Shown in pieces: positions 25,967 through 34,289 of a DNA stretch of 64,000 nt (positions within the stretch are counted from its first letter, which is position 1; every line of letters begins with the position of its first letter). The DNA is from Tepidamorphus sp. (GTDB taxonomy: Bacteria; Pseudomonadota; Alphaproteobacteria; Rhizobiales; Tepidamorphaceae). The notes beneath the pieces are model-generated. The model was given only the letters and a program-made list of their open reading frames with translations. It was not told the origin of the DNA and ran no database searches. Position numbers and translations under genes: made by a program. The stretch covers positions 1-64,000 of the forward strand of contig JANQKY010000073.1 of assembly GCA_028280885.1 (NCBI GenBank). The letters are read 5' to 3'.

Positions 25967-27205
25967 TCAGCCTCCCTTGCGGCCGACCAGATAGGCCGTC
26001 GCGATCCGGCCCTTGCCCTTGACGTCGACCTCGCCGCGCGGCTCGATCACGAAGCGGTCGGCGAGCCGCTCCGCGAGGTCGCCGGGGACCTGGATCCGAC
26101 CCGGTTCGCCGGTCGATTCCATCCGGGCCGCCAGGTTCACCGCGTCGCCCCACAGGTCATAGGCGAACTTGCGGTTGCCGATCACGCCGGCGACGATCGA
26201 GCCGGAATTGATGCCGATGCGCACCTGCACCGGATTGCCCGTCCCCGGTTCGCGGATATGGGAGACCGCGTCCTGGATCTCGAGCGCCAGGTCGGCGATC
26301 GTGCCATCGGGATCGGCGAGCGGCGCGGGGACGCCCGCGACCGCCATATAGGCATCGCCGATCGTCTTGATCTTCTCCACGCCGTGGCGGGCGACCAGCG
26401 CGTCGATCGCGTTGAACACCTCGTTCAGCATCGCCACCACCTCGGCCGGCCGCAACCGCCCGGACATCTGCGTGAAGCCGACGATATCGGCGAACAGGAT
26501 CGCCACGCGGTCATGGTCGTCGGCGATCATGCCCTCGGTTTCCTTGAGCCGGTCCGCGATCGGCTCGGGCAGGATGTTCAGGAGCAGCCGTTCGCTCTCG
26601 TCATAGGCGCTTGCCAGCTCTTTCTCCGCCCGCGCCGAGGCACGGATGAAGGGCAGCACCATGATCAGCACGAAGACCGGCCAGGTGATGATCGACGTGA
26701 CGATCAAACGGTTCACCTCCCCCGGCGGGATCGTATAGACCGGCGGCGTATTGAGCGCGTACCAGGTAATGATACTCGCGCTCGCCAGCGTCGCGATGGT
26801 CATCAGGATGGAAAAGCGCATGCCGTAGAACGGCTGGATGAACAACAGGATCGGAACCAGGAAGGCGTAGTTCTGGAAGCCGAAACCCGGGCCCACGCAG
26901 ATCATCGCCGCAATCCCGTGCAGGGTCACTTCGCCGAGCGCGCCCCAATAGGCGATCCGGTAGCGGCCGGCCCGCAGCAGGAACAGCGCGGCGATGAACA
27001 GCGCCACGCTGCCGATATTGAAGATCGCCATGAAGGTGACGCCGTTATAGGCGAACAGAAAGATCGAGAGGAGATGCCCCAGTCCGGCCGCGACGTAGAA
27101 GATCTTCCAGTAGACGTAGTAGCGGACCATCTCCTGCGGCACGTTGGACGGCACCGACGTGATCCGCTTGATGATTTCCGGTCTCTGATCGGCAGCGACT
27201 GACAC
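25967..27205 (-). CDS. membrane-anchored class III adenylate cyclase
   Basis: 412 residues from GTG 27205, chosen for the AGGAG seven bases upstream. The N-terminal half has six hydrophobic segments, then a short linker (ASARAEKELASAYDESERLL) and the cyclase domain. Metal-binding aspartates are in ILFADIVGFTQMS (about 240) and KTIGDAYM (about 284). The Lys280/Asp350 pair (KTIGD, YDLWGD) specifies ATP, and the transition-state Asn and Arg lie in VNLAARM. It should make cAMP at the inner face of the membrane. It is convergent with the P450 gene, 7 bases apart. Confidence 0.9.
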   Translation of the reverse strand: MSVAADQRPEIIKRITSVPSNVPQEMVRYYVYWKIFYVAAGLGHLLSIFLFAYNGVTFMAIFNIGSVALFIAALFLLRAGRYRIAYWGALGEVTLHGIAAMICVGPGFGFQNYAFLVPILLFIQPFYGMRFSILMTIATLASASIITWYALNTPPVYTIPPGEVNRLIVTSIITWPVFVLIMVLPFIRASARAEKELASAYDESERLLLNILPEPIADRLKETEGMIADDHDRVAILFADIVGFTQMSGRLRPAEVVAMLNEVFNAIDALVARHGVEKIKTIGDAYMAVAGVPAPLADPDGTIADLALEIQDAVSHIREPGTGNPVQVRIGINSGSIVAGVIGNRKFAYDLWGDAVNLAARMESTGEPGRIQVPGDLAERLADRFVIEPRGEVDVKGKGRIATAYLVGRKGG

Positions 27206-27295
27206 GTCTGGTCTCCTGATCTGCAAGGCAACCGGCGGCAAGGCCGCAAAAACCCCTTGCCTCAACGGTAACACCCTGTCCGTCCGATTGGTCGC

Positions 27296-27326
27296 TTGTC
27301 AATACGACAAAATTTATCAAATTGTC
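27296..27326. promoter_or_regulatory. AT-rich inverted TTGTC/GACAA array upstream of sodB
   Basis: TTGTC (27296-27300), GACAA (27306-27310) and TTGTC (27322-27326) alternate in an AT-rich patch between the divergent cyclase and sodB genes. They could serve an iron or redox regulator; no named box matches exactly. Confidence 0.35.
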
Positions 27327-27498
27327 TTACTCCGGTATGGAAACCGGCCGTGGCGGATCGGGAAAGCGGCTCGCCGTGCCGCAATCATATTGCCCCCTTG
27401 CGCCGTCCGGCCTATCTATGGTCGCCGGACGGGGGCGGCCGCGATCAGGTCCGCTTACAGGAGATCCCCTGACCGGAACCCGCACGAGGAGGGACATC

Positions 27499-28098
27499 AT
27501 GGCTTTTGAATTGCCCGATCTGCCGTATGCCTATGACGCGCTGGCGCCATACATGTCGGCGGAAACACTGGAGTTTCACCACGACAAGCATCACCTTGCC
27601 TATGTCAACAACGGCAACAACCTGCTGCAGGGCAGCGAGTGGGAGGGCCAGAGCCTCGAGGACATCGTCAAGGGCTCGTTCGGCAAGAATGCCGGCCTGT
27701 TCAACAATGCCGGCCAGCATTACAACCACCTGCATTTCTGGAACTGGATGAAGCCCGGCGGCGGCGGCAGCAAGCTGCCCGGCGCGCTGGAAGCGGCGAT
27801 CGAGTCCGATCTCGGCGGCTATGACAAGTTCCGCGAGGCCTTCGTCAATGCCGGCGTCACCCAGTTCGGCTCCGGCTGGAGCTGGCTTGCGGTGAAGGAC
27901 GGCAAGCTCGAGGTCATGAAGACCGCGAACGGTGAAAATCCGCTCGTCCACGGCGCGACGCCGATCCTGGGCTGCGACGTCTGGGAGCATTCCTACTATA
28001 TCGACTACCGCAACCGGCGCCCGGACTATCTGGCCGCCTGGGTCGATCATCTGATCAACTGGGAGTATGTCGAATCCCTGTTCGAGCAGGCGACCTGA
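27499..28098 (+). CDS. sodB: superoxide dismutase, Fe type
   Basis: 199 residues, normal size. It converts superoxide to oxygen and peroxide in the cytoplasm. The N-terminus FELPDLPYAYDALAPYMS, metal-site elements HHDKHHLAYV, NNAGQHYNHLHFW, FGSGWSWLA and the DVWEHSYYIDY segment (Asp, His ligands) are all present. The Fe rather than Mn assignment rests on overall resemblance. ACGAGGAGGGACATC precedes the ATG. A strong terminator closes the gene, so it is monocistronic. Confidence 0.95.
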   Translation: MAFELPDLPYAYDALAPYMSAETLEFHHDKHHLAYVNNGNNLLQGSEWEGQSLEDIVKGSFGKNAGLFNNAGQHYNHLHFWNWMKPGGGGSKLPGALEAAIESDLGGYDKFREAFVNAGVTQFGSGWSWLAVKDGKLEVMKTANGENPLVHGATPILGCDVWEHSYYIDYRNRRPDYLAAWVDHLINWEYVESLFEQAT

Positions 28099-28127
28099 CG
28101 ATCGCCGGATCGATGAGCGAATGCAGA

Positions 28128-28153
28128 AGCGGGGCTCCGGCCCCGCTTTTTTT
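28128..28153 (+). terminator. rho-independent terminator of sodB
   Basis: An 8-base stem AGCGGGGC / GCCCCGCT (28128-28135, 28140-28147) with loop TCCG runs into seven Ts (28147-28153). It lies 29 bases after the stop. Confidence 0.92.
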
Positions 28154-28268
28154 GTCGCGTTTCGGCGCCGACCTTCATGGCGCTGATGAAATGGTCTGGC
28201 ATCCCTGATCGCTCTGGCCGATGTTTGCTGCCGGAGTGTTGCTGATTGCAAGCGGGAGGGAAGGGCGA

Positions 28269-29255
28269 ATGCTGTCGATCTACACTGCGGGCGAGGCGGG
28301 CCTGGAAGCCGTCGCCGATCCCGGTTCGGTCGAGACCCTGCCCGACACCGCCGTGTGGATCGACCTGCTCGATCCGGACGCGCGGGACGAGGCGCGTGTC
28401 GAGGCCTGGCTGGGGATCGATGTTCCGACCCGCGAGGAGATGCAGGAAATCGAGATTTCCAGCCGGATCTACGAGGAGGACGGCGCGGTCTTCATGACGG
28501 TGCTGTCGCTGCTCAATGCCGACAGGCGCGACGTCAGCACGACCGACGTCACCTTCATCCTGAAGGACCGCTATCTCGTCACCGTGCGCCATGACGAACC
28601 GCAGCCGCTGCGCCAGTTTCTCCAGCGCGCCCCGAAATTCGGACCCGCCGGCCGCGACTGCCATTTCGTCTTCGTCAGCCTGATCGAGGCTTTCATCGAC
28701 CGGATCGCCGACGTGCTCGAGCAGGCCGGCCTCAGCGCCGACACCATCGCCGGCCGGATCTTCCGGCACGAGGCAAATGACGGCAAGCCGATGGACAACA
28801 AGGATTTCAAGGACATCGTTGCCGCGATCGGCCGGGCCGGCGACCTTGCCTCCAAGGCCCGCGAGAGCCTGGTGACGATCTCGCGCGCGCTCGTCTTCCT
28901 GTCGACCGGGCCGGCGGCGATCCGCGTCTCGAAGGATGTCCGGGTCCATATCAAGACGGCGATCCGCGACGCCAACCAGCTTTCCGATCATGCCAGCTAT
29001 TCCGCCAACAAGGCCGTCTTCCTGCTCGACGCGACGGTTGGCCTGATCAATATCGAGCAGACCAATATCATCAAGATCTTCTCGGTCGCCGCGGTCGCCA
29101 TGATGCCGCCGACGATGATCGCCTCGATCTACGGCATGAATTTCCAGTTCATGCCCGAGCTACACGCCGTCTGGGGCTACCCGGTCTCCCTCATCGTGAT
29201 GATCCTCTCGGCCGTGGCGCCCTATGTCTATTTCAAGCGGAAGGGCTGGCTTTAG
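28269..29255 (+). CDS. CorA-family magnesium/divalent cation transporter
   Basis: 328 residues from ATG 28269 behind CGGGAGGGAAGGGCGA. The long N-terminal cytoplasmic domain ends in a helix, then come two C-terminal membrane segments (IFSVAAVAMMPPTMIASI and PVSLIVMILSAVAPYVYF) joined by the family hallmark YGMNFQFMPEL (GMN plus MPEL). The short basic tail FKRKGWL is typical. It forms a pentameric Mg2+ (or Co2+/Ni2+) channel in the inner membrane. Confidence 0.92.
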   Translation: MLSIYTAGEAGLEAVADPGSVETLPDTAVWIDLLDPDARDEARVEAWLGIDVPTREEMQEIEISSRIYEEDGAVFMTVLSLLNADRRDVSTTDVTFILKDRYLVTVRHDEPQPLRQFLQRAPKFGPAGRDCHFVFVSLIEAFIDRIADVLEQAGLSADTIAGRIFRHEANDGKPMDNKDFKDIVAAIGRAGDLASKARESLVTISRALVFLSTGPAAIRVSKDVRVHIKTAIRDANQLSDHASYSANKAVFLLDATVGLINIEQTNIIKIFSVAAVAMMPPTMIASIYGMNFQFMPELHAVWGYPVSLIVMILSAVAPYVYFKRKGWL

Positions 29256-29285
29256 GGGGTGAAGGCGAGCTTCTGCCTATCAAGC

Positions 29286-29425
29286 GTCATCCCGGAATTC
29301 GCGATAGCGAATATCCGGGATCGGAGAACCGAGGCGGTTCGAAGTTCTCTCGGCCTCGATATCCAGCACCGACACGGGCTCTCCGATCCCGGCTCGGCCT
29401 GACGGCCGTCCGGGATGACGAGCGA
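29286..29425. repeat. two inverted family A repeats
   Basis: One inverted unit (CGTCATCCCGGAATTCGCGA then ATATCCGGGATCGGAGAACC, 29286-29335) and one direct unit (CTCTCCGATCCCGGCTCGGC then CCGTCCGGGATGACGAGC, 29377-29425). They belong to the family seen at 3452-3614. GCGATAGCG inside the first forms a tight extra hairpin. Confidence 0.78.
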
Positions 29426-29456
29426 AAGGGGATACCGTAACGCAACTGCTGACGGG

Positions 29457-29644
29457 CCCTCACCCGGCTCGCTTGCGCTCGCCACCCTCTCCCGCCAAGG
29501 GGGAGAGGGTCCGTGCCACCGGCCGCTTTCCCGCAAACTCTACCTCTTTCCGAAAAGAAGAGAGGGGAGAACGAAGGTGCCGCGAGACTCTTACCCTCTC
29601 CCCCTTGGCGGGAGAGGGTGGCCCGAAGGGCCGGGTGAGGGCAC
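29457..29644. repeat. inverted pair of family B repeats
   Basis: GCCCTCACCCGGCTCGCTTG...CCCTCTCCCGCC...GGGAGAGGGT (29457-29511) and its inverse CCCTCTCCCCCTTGGCGGGA...GGGCCGGGTGAGGGC (29591-29644) form a large cruciform-capable block. Together with family A copies they occupy most of the 640-base gap before the multicopper oxidase gene. Bases 29645-29895 hold only an AT-richer stretch before that start. Confidence 0.85.
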
Positions 29645-29895
29645 GTCAGCGCCTGCTGCTGGCCACCGGCCGCAAATCAAAGCCCCGTCCCCGCTGAACC
29701 GGACAGCAGCGGCTCGCATATGCCCCCCGACAAAGACCATTGCGGCAGGCGCGCTTTGGTCGCAGGATAGGCTTGAACGCAGGTTTCATGCATTACGAAC
29801 GCGCCGCCGGCGCGGCTTGAGTATTTTTATGACGGGGCGTAGCGGCATACCGCAATCCCGTGTGGCATTTCCTCGGTTCTGCATTGGAGGTCACC

Positions 29896-31911
29896 GTGAC
29901 CCGCAACAGCCGCCGTTCTACTTTTCCCCGTTCGCCTTTCACCACAAGCAGACAGGTCCGGGAGGCTCTCCAGGCGGGAATCTCCCGTCGCGCCTTCCTG
30001 TCCGGCCTGATGGCGGCCGGCGGCGCCACCCTTGCGAGCGATTTCAGCCTTGCCCAATCGGAGACGACCCCGGACACCACGGACAAGGAGGCGCTGGAAG
30101 GGATGGCGGTCGAGGGCGAGACGCCGGACTACACCCTTGTCGCCAGGTTCGCGACCTACGAAATCGATCTTCTCTATGGTGTCGATGCCGACGGCAAGCC
30201 CGATCCGGCCGGTTCCCGTCTTAAGCAGGGCAAGTTCAAGTTCATGACCCGCAGTTGGGCCGACGACGGGGTTCTGGACGACAACTATCTCGGACCGCTC
30301 CTGGAAATGCAGCCGGGCAAGGCTTTCCACATCCTGGTCAAGAACGAGCTGTTCGAAACGGGCGACTACGCCGACTACGGCCCGCCCGAGCCGACCATCG
30401 ACGGCTGGCGTCCGGTCATCGACCAGAAGAGCGGGCCATCGGTGTTCCTGCATGAAGACCAGCCGCTCGGCATGCCCTTCTTCAACACCTGCACGCCGGC
30501 CTCCCCGGCCGACGCCTTTGACGTGGACTGGGAGAACGTGCCGAAGAACTTCAACTGGACCAACCTGCATGTGCATGGGCTGGAGGTCGATCCGCACCTG
30601 TTCGAGCCGCAGGGTACGTCCGACCCGAAGGCCGGCTACATAACGATCAAGCCGGGCGAGGAGAAGCTGTATCGCTTCGCCCTGCCGGACCTGCATCCCA
30701 CCGGCACGTTCTGGTATCACCCGCACCGCCACAACTCAGTCGCCATCCAGGCCTGGGGCGGGCTTGCCGGCATGCTGATGGTGCGCGGGCTCTATGACGA
30801 GGAAATCAAGGCGAACGGCATCACGGTGGAGGTGCCTTTCGTTGTCCACGATCCGCACTATCGTATCGAGAGATACCCGGATGGAGACGAACCGGGCATC
30901 GCCAAGGTCGGCGGCTTCCTGGAAAACCAGAACGGGGAGAGTGACTATTGCTACACCGTCTCCGGCAGGTTCCAGCCGACCTATACCTTCAAGCGTAACC
31001 AGATTGTTCTGCTCCGCCATTTGACGGCGACTGTCGAGAACACCGCCTGCTTCCGTATCGTGCCGGCGCCGGGCACGCGCTCACCGCTGGCGACCGAAGG
31101 CGTCGAGGGCGAAAATTATCCCTTCTACATGATTGCATCCGACGGCATTGCCTTCGGCGAAGTGGTCAGGAAGGACACGATGATCACGGGTGGCGGCGAG
31201 CGCCACGACCTGCTGCTGAGTTTCGATGAACCGGGTGAATACTGGGTGTTGAGCGATGGACTTGACACGGTGCAGTTCTTCGGCACCGGACCGCGCGATC
31301 AATTGCTCGCCAGGATCGTGATCACCGAGGAAGACGGCGGCCAACCGCTATCCCAGATTGAAGAGATGAACTTTACGCCGGGTATCCCGAAAGAAGGGCC
31401 GCCCGGGATGGCGAAGATCCAGCCGTCCGAAATCACCCGTCGTCGGCATTTCGTCTTCGATATCGATGGCGATACCTGCCGGCTTCCCTATCAACAGTTC
31501 CGCATCAATGATGTGGTCTACGCGACCGACAAGGTCGATTTCGAGATCGAGCAGGGCACCGTCGAGGAGTGGGTGCTCATCAACCCGACCGGCGGCGTGC
31601 ATCCCTTCCACGTTCACGTCAACGCCTTCCAGGTCAAGGAAGCCTATTCCGCCCAGGTGCCTGATCCCAAACTGGTCGGCGCCGACGTCGCCAAGGTCCA
31701 GGCCCGCATCGATGCCTTCCGCCATATCGACCATCCCGACCAGTGGCGCGACACGATGATCATCCCGCCCAAGGGCTATCTCAGGGTCTGGACCCGGATC
31801 TATTCCGAGCGCGTCGGCAAGACCGTTCTGCATTGCCATTTCCTGGCGCACGAGGAGACGGCGATGATCCAGAATTTCCTGATCACGCCGAAAGCCGGGA
31901 ACAAGGGTTGA
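29896..31911 (+). CDS. Tat-exported multicopper oxidase
   Basis: 671 residues from GTG 29896, chosen for GGAGGTCACC directly upstream. The twin-arginine signal is ISRRAFLSGLMAAGGATLAS. All four copper motifs are present: NLHVHG (His225, His227), WYHPHRH (275, 277), HPFHVHV (569-574) and HCHFLAHEETAM (His646, Cys647, His648, His652, axial Met657). That gives type 1 plus trinuclear sites in a three-cupredoxin laccase/CueO/bilirubin-oxidase-like enzyme. It probably oxidises Cu(I), Mn or phenolic substrates in the periplasm while reducing oxygen to water. No Met-rich CueO-type insert is obvious. Two exported-protein genes follow closely. Confidence 0.92.
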   Translation: MTRNSRRSTFPRSPFTTSRQVREALQAGISRRAFLSGLMAAGGATLASDFSLAQSETTPDTTDKEALEGMAVEGETPDYTLVARFATYEIDLLYGVDADGKPDPAGSRLKQGKFKFMTRSWADDGVLDDNYLGPLLEMQPGKAFHILVKNELFETGDYADYGPPEPTIDGWRPVIDQKSGPSVFLHEDQPLGMPFFNTCTPASPADAFDVDWENVPKNFNWTNLHVHGLEVDPHLFEPQGTSDPKAGYITIKPGEEKLYRFALPDLHPTGTFWYHPHRHNSVAIQAWGGLAGMLMVRGLYDEEIKANGITVEVPFVVHDPHYRIERYPDGDEPGIAKVGGFLENQNGESDYCYTVSGRFQPTYTFKRNQIVLLRHLTATVENTACFRIVPAPGTRSPLATEGVEGENYPFYMIASDGIAFGEVVRKDTMITGGGERHDLLLSFDEPGEYWVLSDGLDTVQFFGTGPRDQLLARIVITEEDGGQPLSQIEEMNFTPGIPKEGPPGMAKIQPSEITRRRHFVFDIDGDTCRLPYQQFRINDVVYATDKVDFEIEQGTVEEWVLINPTGGVHPFHVHVNAFQVKEAYSAQVPDPKLVGADVAKVQARIDAFRHIDHPDQWRDTMIIPPKGYLRVWTRIYSERVGKTVLHCHFLAHEETAMIQNFLITPKAGNKG

Positions 31912-31959
31912 ACGGCGCAGCCGTTATGCCTCTCCCAAATGCCGGACACGGAGGTCCTC

Positions 31960-32718
31960 ATGTCGTGTTTGCCCGGAATTAGCCCGAACGCCGGGCTTGC
32001 TGCCGCGCTGATGGTGTTGGTGGCTTCGGCCGCACACGCCGCCGAAACCGACTACTGCCGCGCCATCTCCGAGGCCGACGCGGACAAGCTCAAAGGCCGC
32101 GCGGCGGTCGTCACCGATATCGACGGCGTCCTCGGCCGCTACATCCTCTATGATTACGGCCCGACCAACGGGTTCTTCCTCGACAAGGCGATCGCCTATC
32201 CGCGCGAGGACGCGGCCCTGATGCTCAACATCTATCACCGCCGCGGCTATGCCATCGTCTATATGGCCGGCCGGCCGCGCCAGATGACGGTCAACGGCAA
32301 GTCGATGTGCGATGCGTCGCTCGACTGGCTGACGGAAAACGGCTTTCCCACCGAACCGGGCGACACGGTGCTGCTGCTGCGCGACGGTGACCGGTCGGTC
32401 GTAGACGCCGATGATCCCGGCCAGGCAATGGCCGAGTGGATGGGATCGAACGGCACCGACCTGTTCATTTCATTCGTCGACGACGTGAAATCGCAATTCA
32501 ATGTCACGCCGGCCTATGGATATGTCGACTCAAGCGTCATTTCAGATGCTTTCATCGAGATCGGTGTGAAGCCGAAAAATATCTTCACCATCGGCAACAA
32601 GGGCGTTACCCGCCTTGGCTATCGCGGCACTACGCCGATCGTCGGCGAAGATGCCAATGACGGCTTTGCCGATCATGTGAAATCCTTCGTTATCCCCGAA
32701 GTGTCGAGCGTGAGATGA
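31960..32718 (+). CDS. exported lipin/LNS2-like HAD superfamily protein
   Basis: 252 residues from ATG 31960 behind GGAGGTCCTC. The signal peptide ends at about residue 28 (VLVASAAHA). HAD motif I is VVTDIDGVLG (Asp53, Asp55), resembling the LNS2 (lipin/Nir/PITP) group. Motif II, normally YxTGRP or YLSAR in relatives, reads YMAGRP with Ala103 in place of Ser/Thr. The end FTIGNKG fits the LNS2 pattern. Lipins dephosphorylate phosphatidate, but PITP/Nir LNS2 domains only bind it; with Ala103 catalysis is uncertain. It probably acts in the periplasm on phospholipid. It is overlapped by the next gene. Confidence 0.7.
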   Translation: MSCLPGISPNAGLAAALMVLVASAAHAAETDYCRAISEADADKLKGRAAVVTDIDGVLGRYILYDYGPTNGFFLDKAIAYPREDAALMLNIYHRRGYAIVYMAGRPRQMTVNGKSMCDASLDWLTENGFPTEPGDTVLLLRDGDRSVVDADDPGQAMAEWMGSNGTDLFISFVDDVKSQFNVTPAYGYVDSSVISDAFIEIGVKPKNIFTIGNKGVTRLGYRGTTPIVGEDANDGFADHVKSFVIPEVSSVR

Positions 32719-33224
32719 GACCAATCGGCAAACCCCTGGCATCCGTCCTTCTCGCCGGAGTGACGGCCATCCTGGCGGCGCAGGCCAACGCCGATCCGCT
32801 AGACGACATGCTCGGTTGCTGGGTCAGCGAAGCGTTCACGCCGACCTCGCTGCTGAAAGACGCATCGGATCCGGCGAGTGCCTCGGTGACGATTGAGAAG
32901 ATGTGGCTGTCCTTCGACCGGATCGCCGGAACGGAGTATCTGGTCCTCGGCCATATCTACGAATGGGACGAGGCCGGCACCTACGTCCTCGGGCCGACCT
33001 ATCAGAACGGCGCCTACAATCCGGTCGACGACGTGCTCACCTTCGGGTTCCCGCAAGGCGGGCTCGACCATGTGACGCAATCGGCGCCGGACGAACTGCT
33101 CTACGTCCACACCAAGTCGGCGGCGCTGTCGGCGATGTCGGTCAGGCAACTCAAGCGCATCGACTGCGCGGACGCGGCGACCCTGGAACGCGACCTGCTG
33201 GCCAGACAGAAAGCCCTGAAATAA
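32715..33224 (+). CDS. hypothetical exported protein
   Basis: 169 residues; the ATG overlaps the upstream stop (ATGA), so it is coupled to the lipin-like gene. The signal peptide is LASVLLAGVTAILAAQANA. The mature part begins DPLDDMLGCWVS and looks like a small beta-barrel (lipocalin-like THAP4/DUF1794-type 'GCW' start, then repeated beta strands with aromatic residues). The family is not certain. Two cysteines, in GCW and IDCAD, could pair in the periplasm. Confidence 0.65.
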   Translation: MRPIGKPLASVLLAGVTAILAAQANADPLDDMLGCWVSEAFTPTSLLKDASDPASASVTIEKMWLSFDRIAGTEYLVLGHIYEWDEAGTYVLGPTYQNGAYNPVDDVLTFGFPQGGLDHVTQSAPDELLYVHTKSAALSAMSVRQLKRIDCADAATLERDLLARQKALK

Positions 33225-33280
33225 CAAGTCACTTAACCAAACCTGCATGCTCCGGAAGCTATATACGCCGGTCGGCATTT

Positions 33281-33317
33281 CGTTGACTGCGCAACGATAA
33301 AAGTTGACTGGTCAACA
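33281..33317. promoter_or_regulatory. two MarR-type motifs upstream of the exported hydrolase
   Basis: CGTTGACTGCGCAACG (33281-33296) and AGTTGACTGGTCAACA (33302-33317) each share GTTGACT-N3-CAAC with the operators at 24595-24639; GTTGACTGGTCAAC is a perfect 14-base palindrome. Their position about 95-130 bases before the hydrolase start fits a repressor site. Confidence 0.68.
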
Positions 33318-33409
33318 TATCCTCCCTACGATGCGAGGCCAGAAGAGGGAGCACCCCTCGGCAATAGGCGAAATCGCCACATCTGCCTGTCCGGCAAAGG
33401 GAGGAAGAC

Positions 33410-34228
33410 ATGACAAGCCTCACGCGTCGCGCCGTATTCGGTGTCGCGTCCGCCGCTGCGGTCGCGCCCATCGCCGCGCCTTTCATCACCCCCTCGGCCC
33501 GTGCCGCGTCCGGCGCGAAGCCGCATATCTGTCTCGTTCACGGTGCCTGGCATGGCGCCTGGGCCTGGACCCGGCTGATGCCGCTCCTGATCGAGGCAGG
33601 CTATACGGTTTCCGCTCCGGATCTGTCCGGCCTGGGCGCCAATTCGCATCGCCAGGCACCGGAGATCGGACTGCATGTGCACGGCCAGGACGTGCTCAAC
33701 CACCTGTATTTCAACGATCTCGACAATGTCGCGGTGGTCGGCCACTCCTATGGCGGCTGCGTCCTGTCGGAGGCGCTCGCCGGCGACGGCGACAAACGGA
33801 TCACCCACGCGATCTACCTGGATGCGCTGGTCCCTGGCGACGGCGACGCCCTTGCCACCTTCGTTCCCGAGCAGGTCCGCGGCAATTTCGAGAAGGCCGC
33901 CGAGGCCGGCGGGATGATCCCGCCGCGGCCGCCTGAATTGTGGGAAAAGATGTGGGGCCTCACCGGCGAAACGGCGGACTTCGCCGGCCCGCGCCTGCGC
34001 CCGATGTCGGCCCGCTGCTTCGTCGAGCCGGTCCAGGGCGATCCGTTCCGGGACGACGTCAAATACACGTTCCAGCGCTGCACCCAGAACATCAATCCGC
34101 TGTTTGAGATGTTCTCCGAGAAGACCAAGGCCGATCCGCGCTTTGCCCATGCCGAGATCGACGGGCATCACGACGTCATGGTGATCGATCCGCCGTTGAT
34201 GCGTGATGCGCTGATCAGCGCGCTTTGA
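33410..34228 (+). CDS. exported alpha/beta hydrolase
   Basis: 272 residues. The N-terminus LTRRAVFGVASAAAVAPIAA is a Tat-like signal. The oxyanion region HGAWHGAWAWTRL is typical of the salicylate-esterase/hydroxynitrile-lyase-like group, the nucleophile elbow is GHSYGG (Ser113) and the catalytic His lies in DGHHDVMV (253/254). It would hydrolyse a small ester in the periplasm. GGGAGGAAGAC precedes the ATG. The shared promoter motif links it to the MarR/P450 unit 9 kb upstream. Confidence 0.87.
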   Translation: MTSLTRRAVFGVASAAAVAPIAAPFITPSARAASGAKPHICLVHGAWHGAWAWTRLMPLLIEAGYTVSAPDLSGLGANSHRQAPEIGLHVHGQDVLNHLYFNDLDNVAVVGHSYGGCVLSEALAGDGDKRITHAIYLDALVPGDGDALATFVPEQVRGNFEKAAEAGGMIPPRPPELWEKMWGLTGETADFAGPRLRPMSARCFVEPVQGDPFRDDVKYTFQRCTQNINPLFEMFSEKTKADPRFAHAEIDGHHDVMVIDPPLMRDALISAL

Positions 34229-34263
34229 CGGTTCCGGGGCGATTGCCCGAACGATTACTGACT

Positions 34264-34288
34264 GGCGCGGTCCTCAACGGACCGCGCC
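34264..34288. terminator. bidirectional hairpin between convergent genes
   Basis: GGCGCGGTCC / GGACCGCGCC (10-base perfect stem, loop TCAAC) lies between the hydrolase and porin stops, one base beyond the porin stop. No T tract follows on either strand, so termination would be weak or factor-dependent. Confidence 0.55.
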
Positions 34289-34289
34289 A

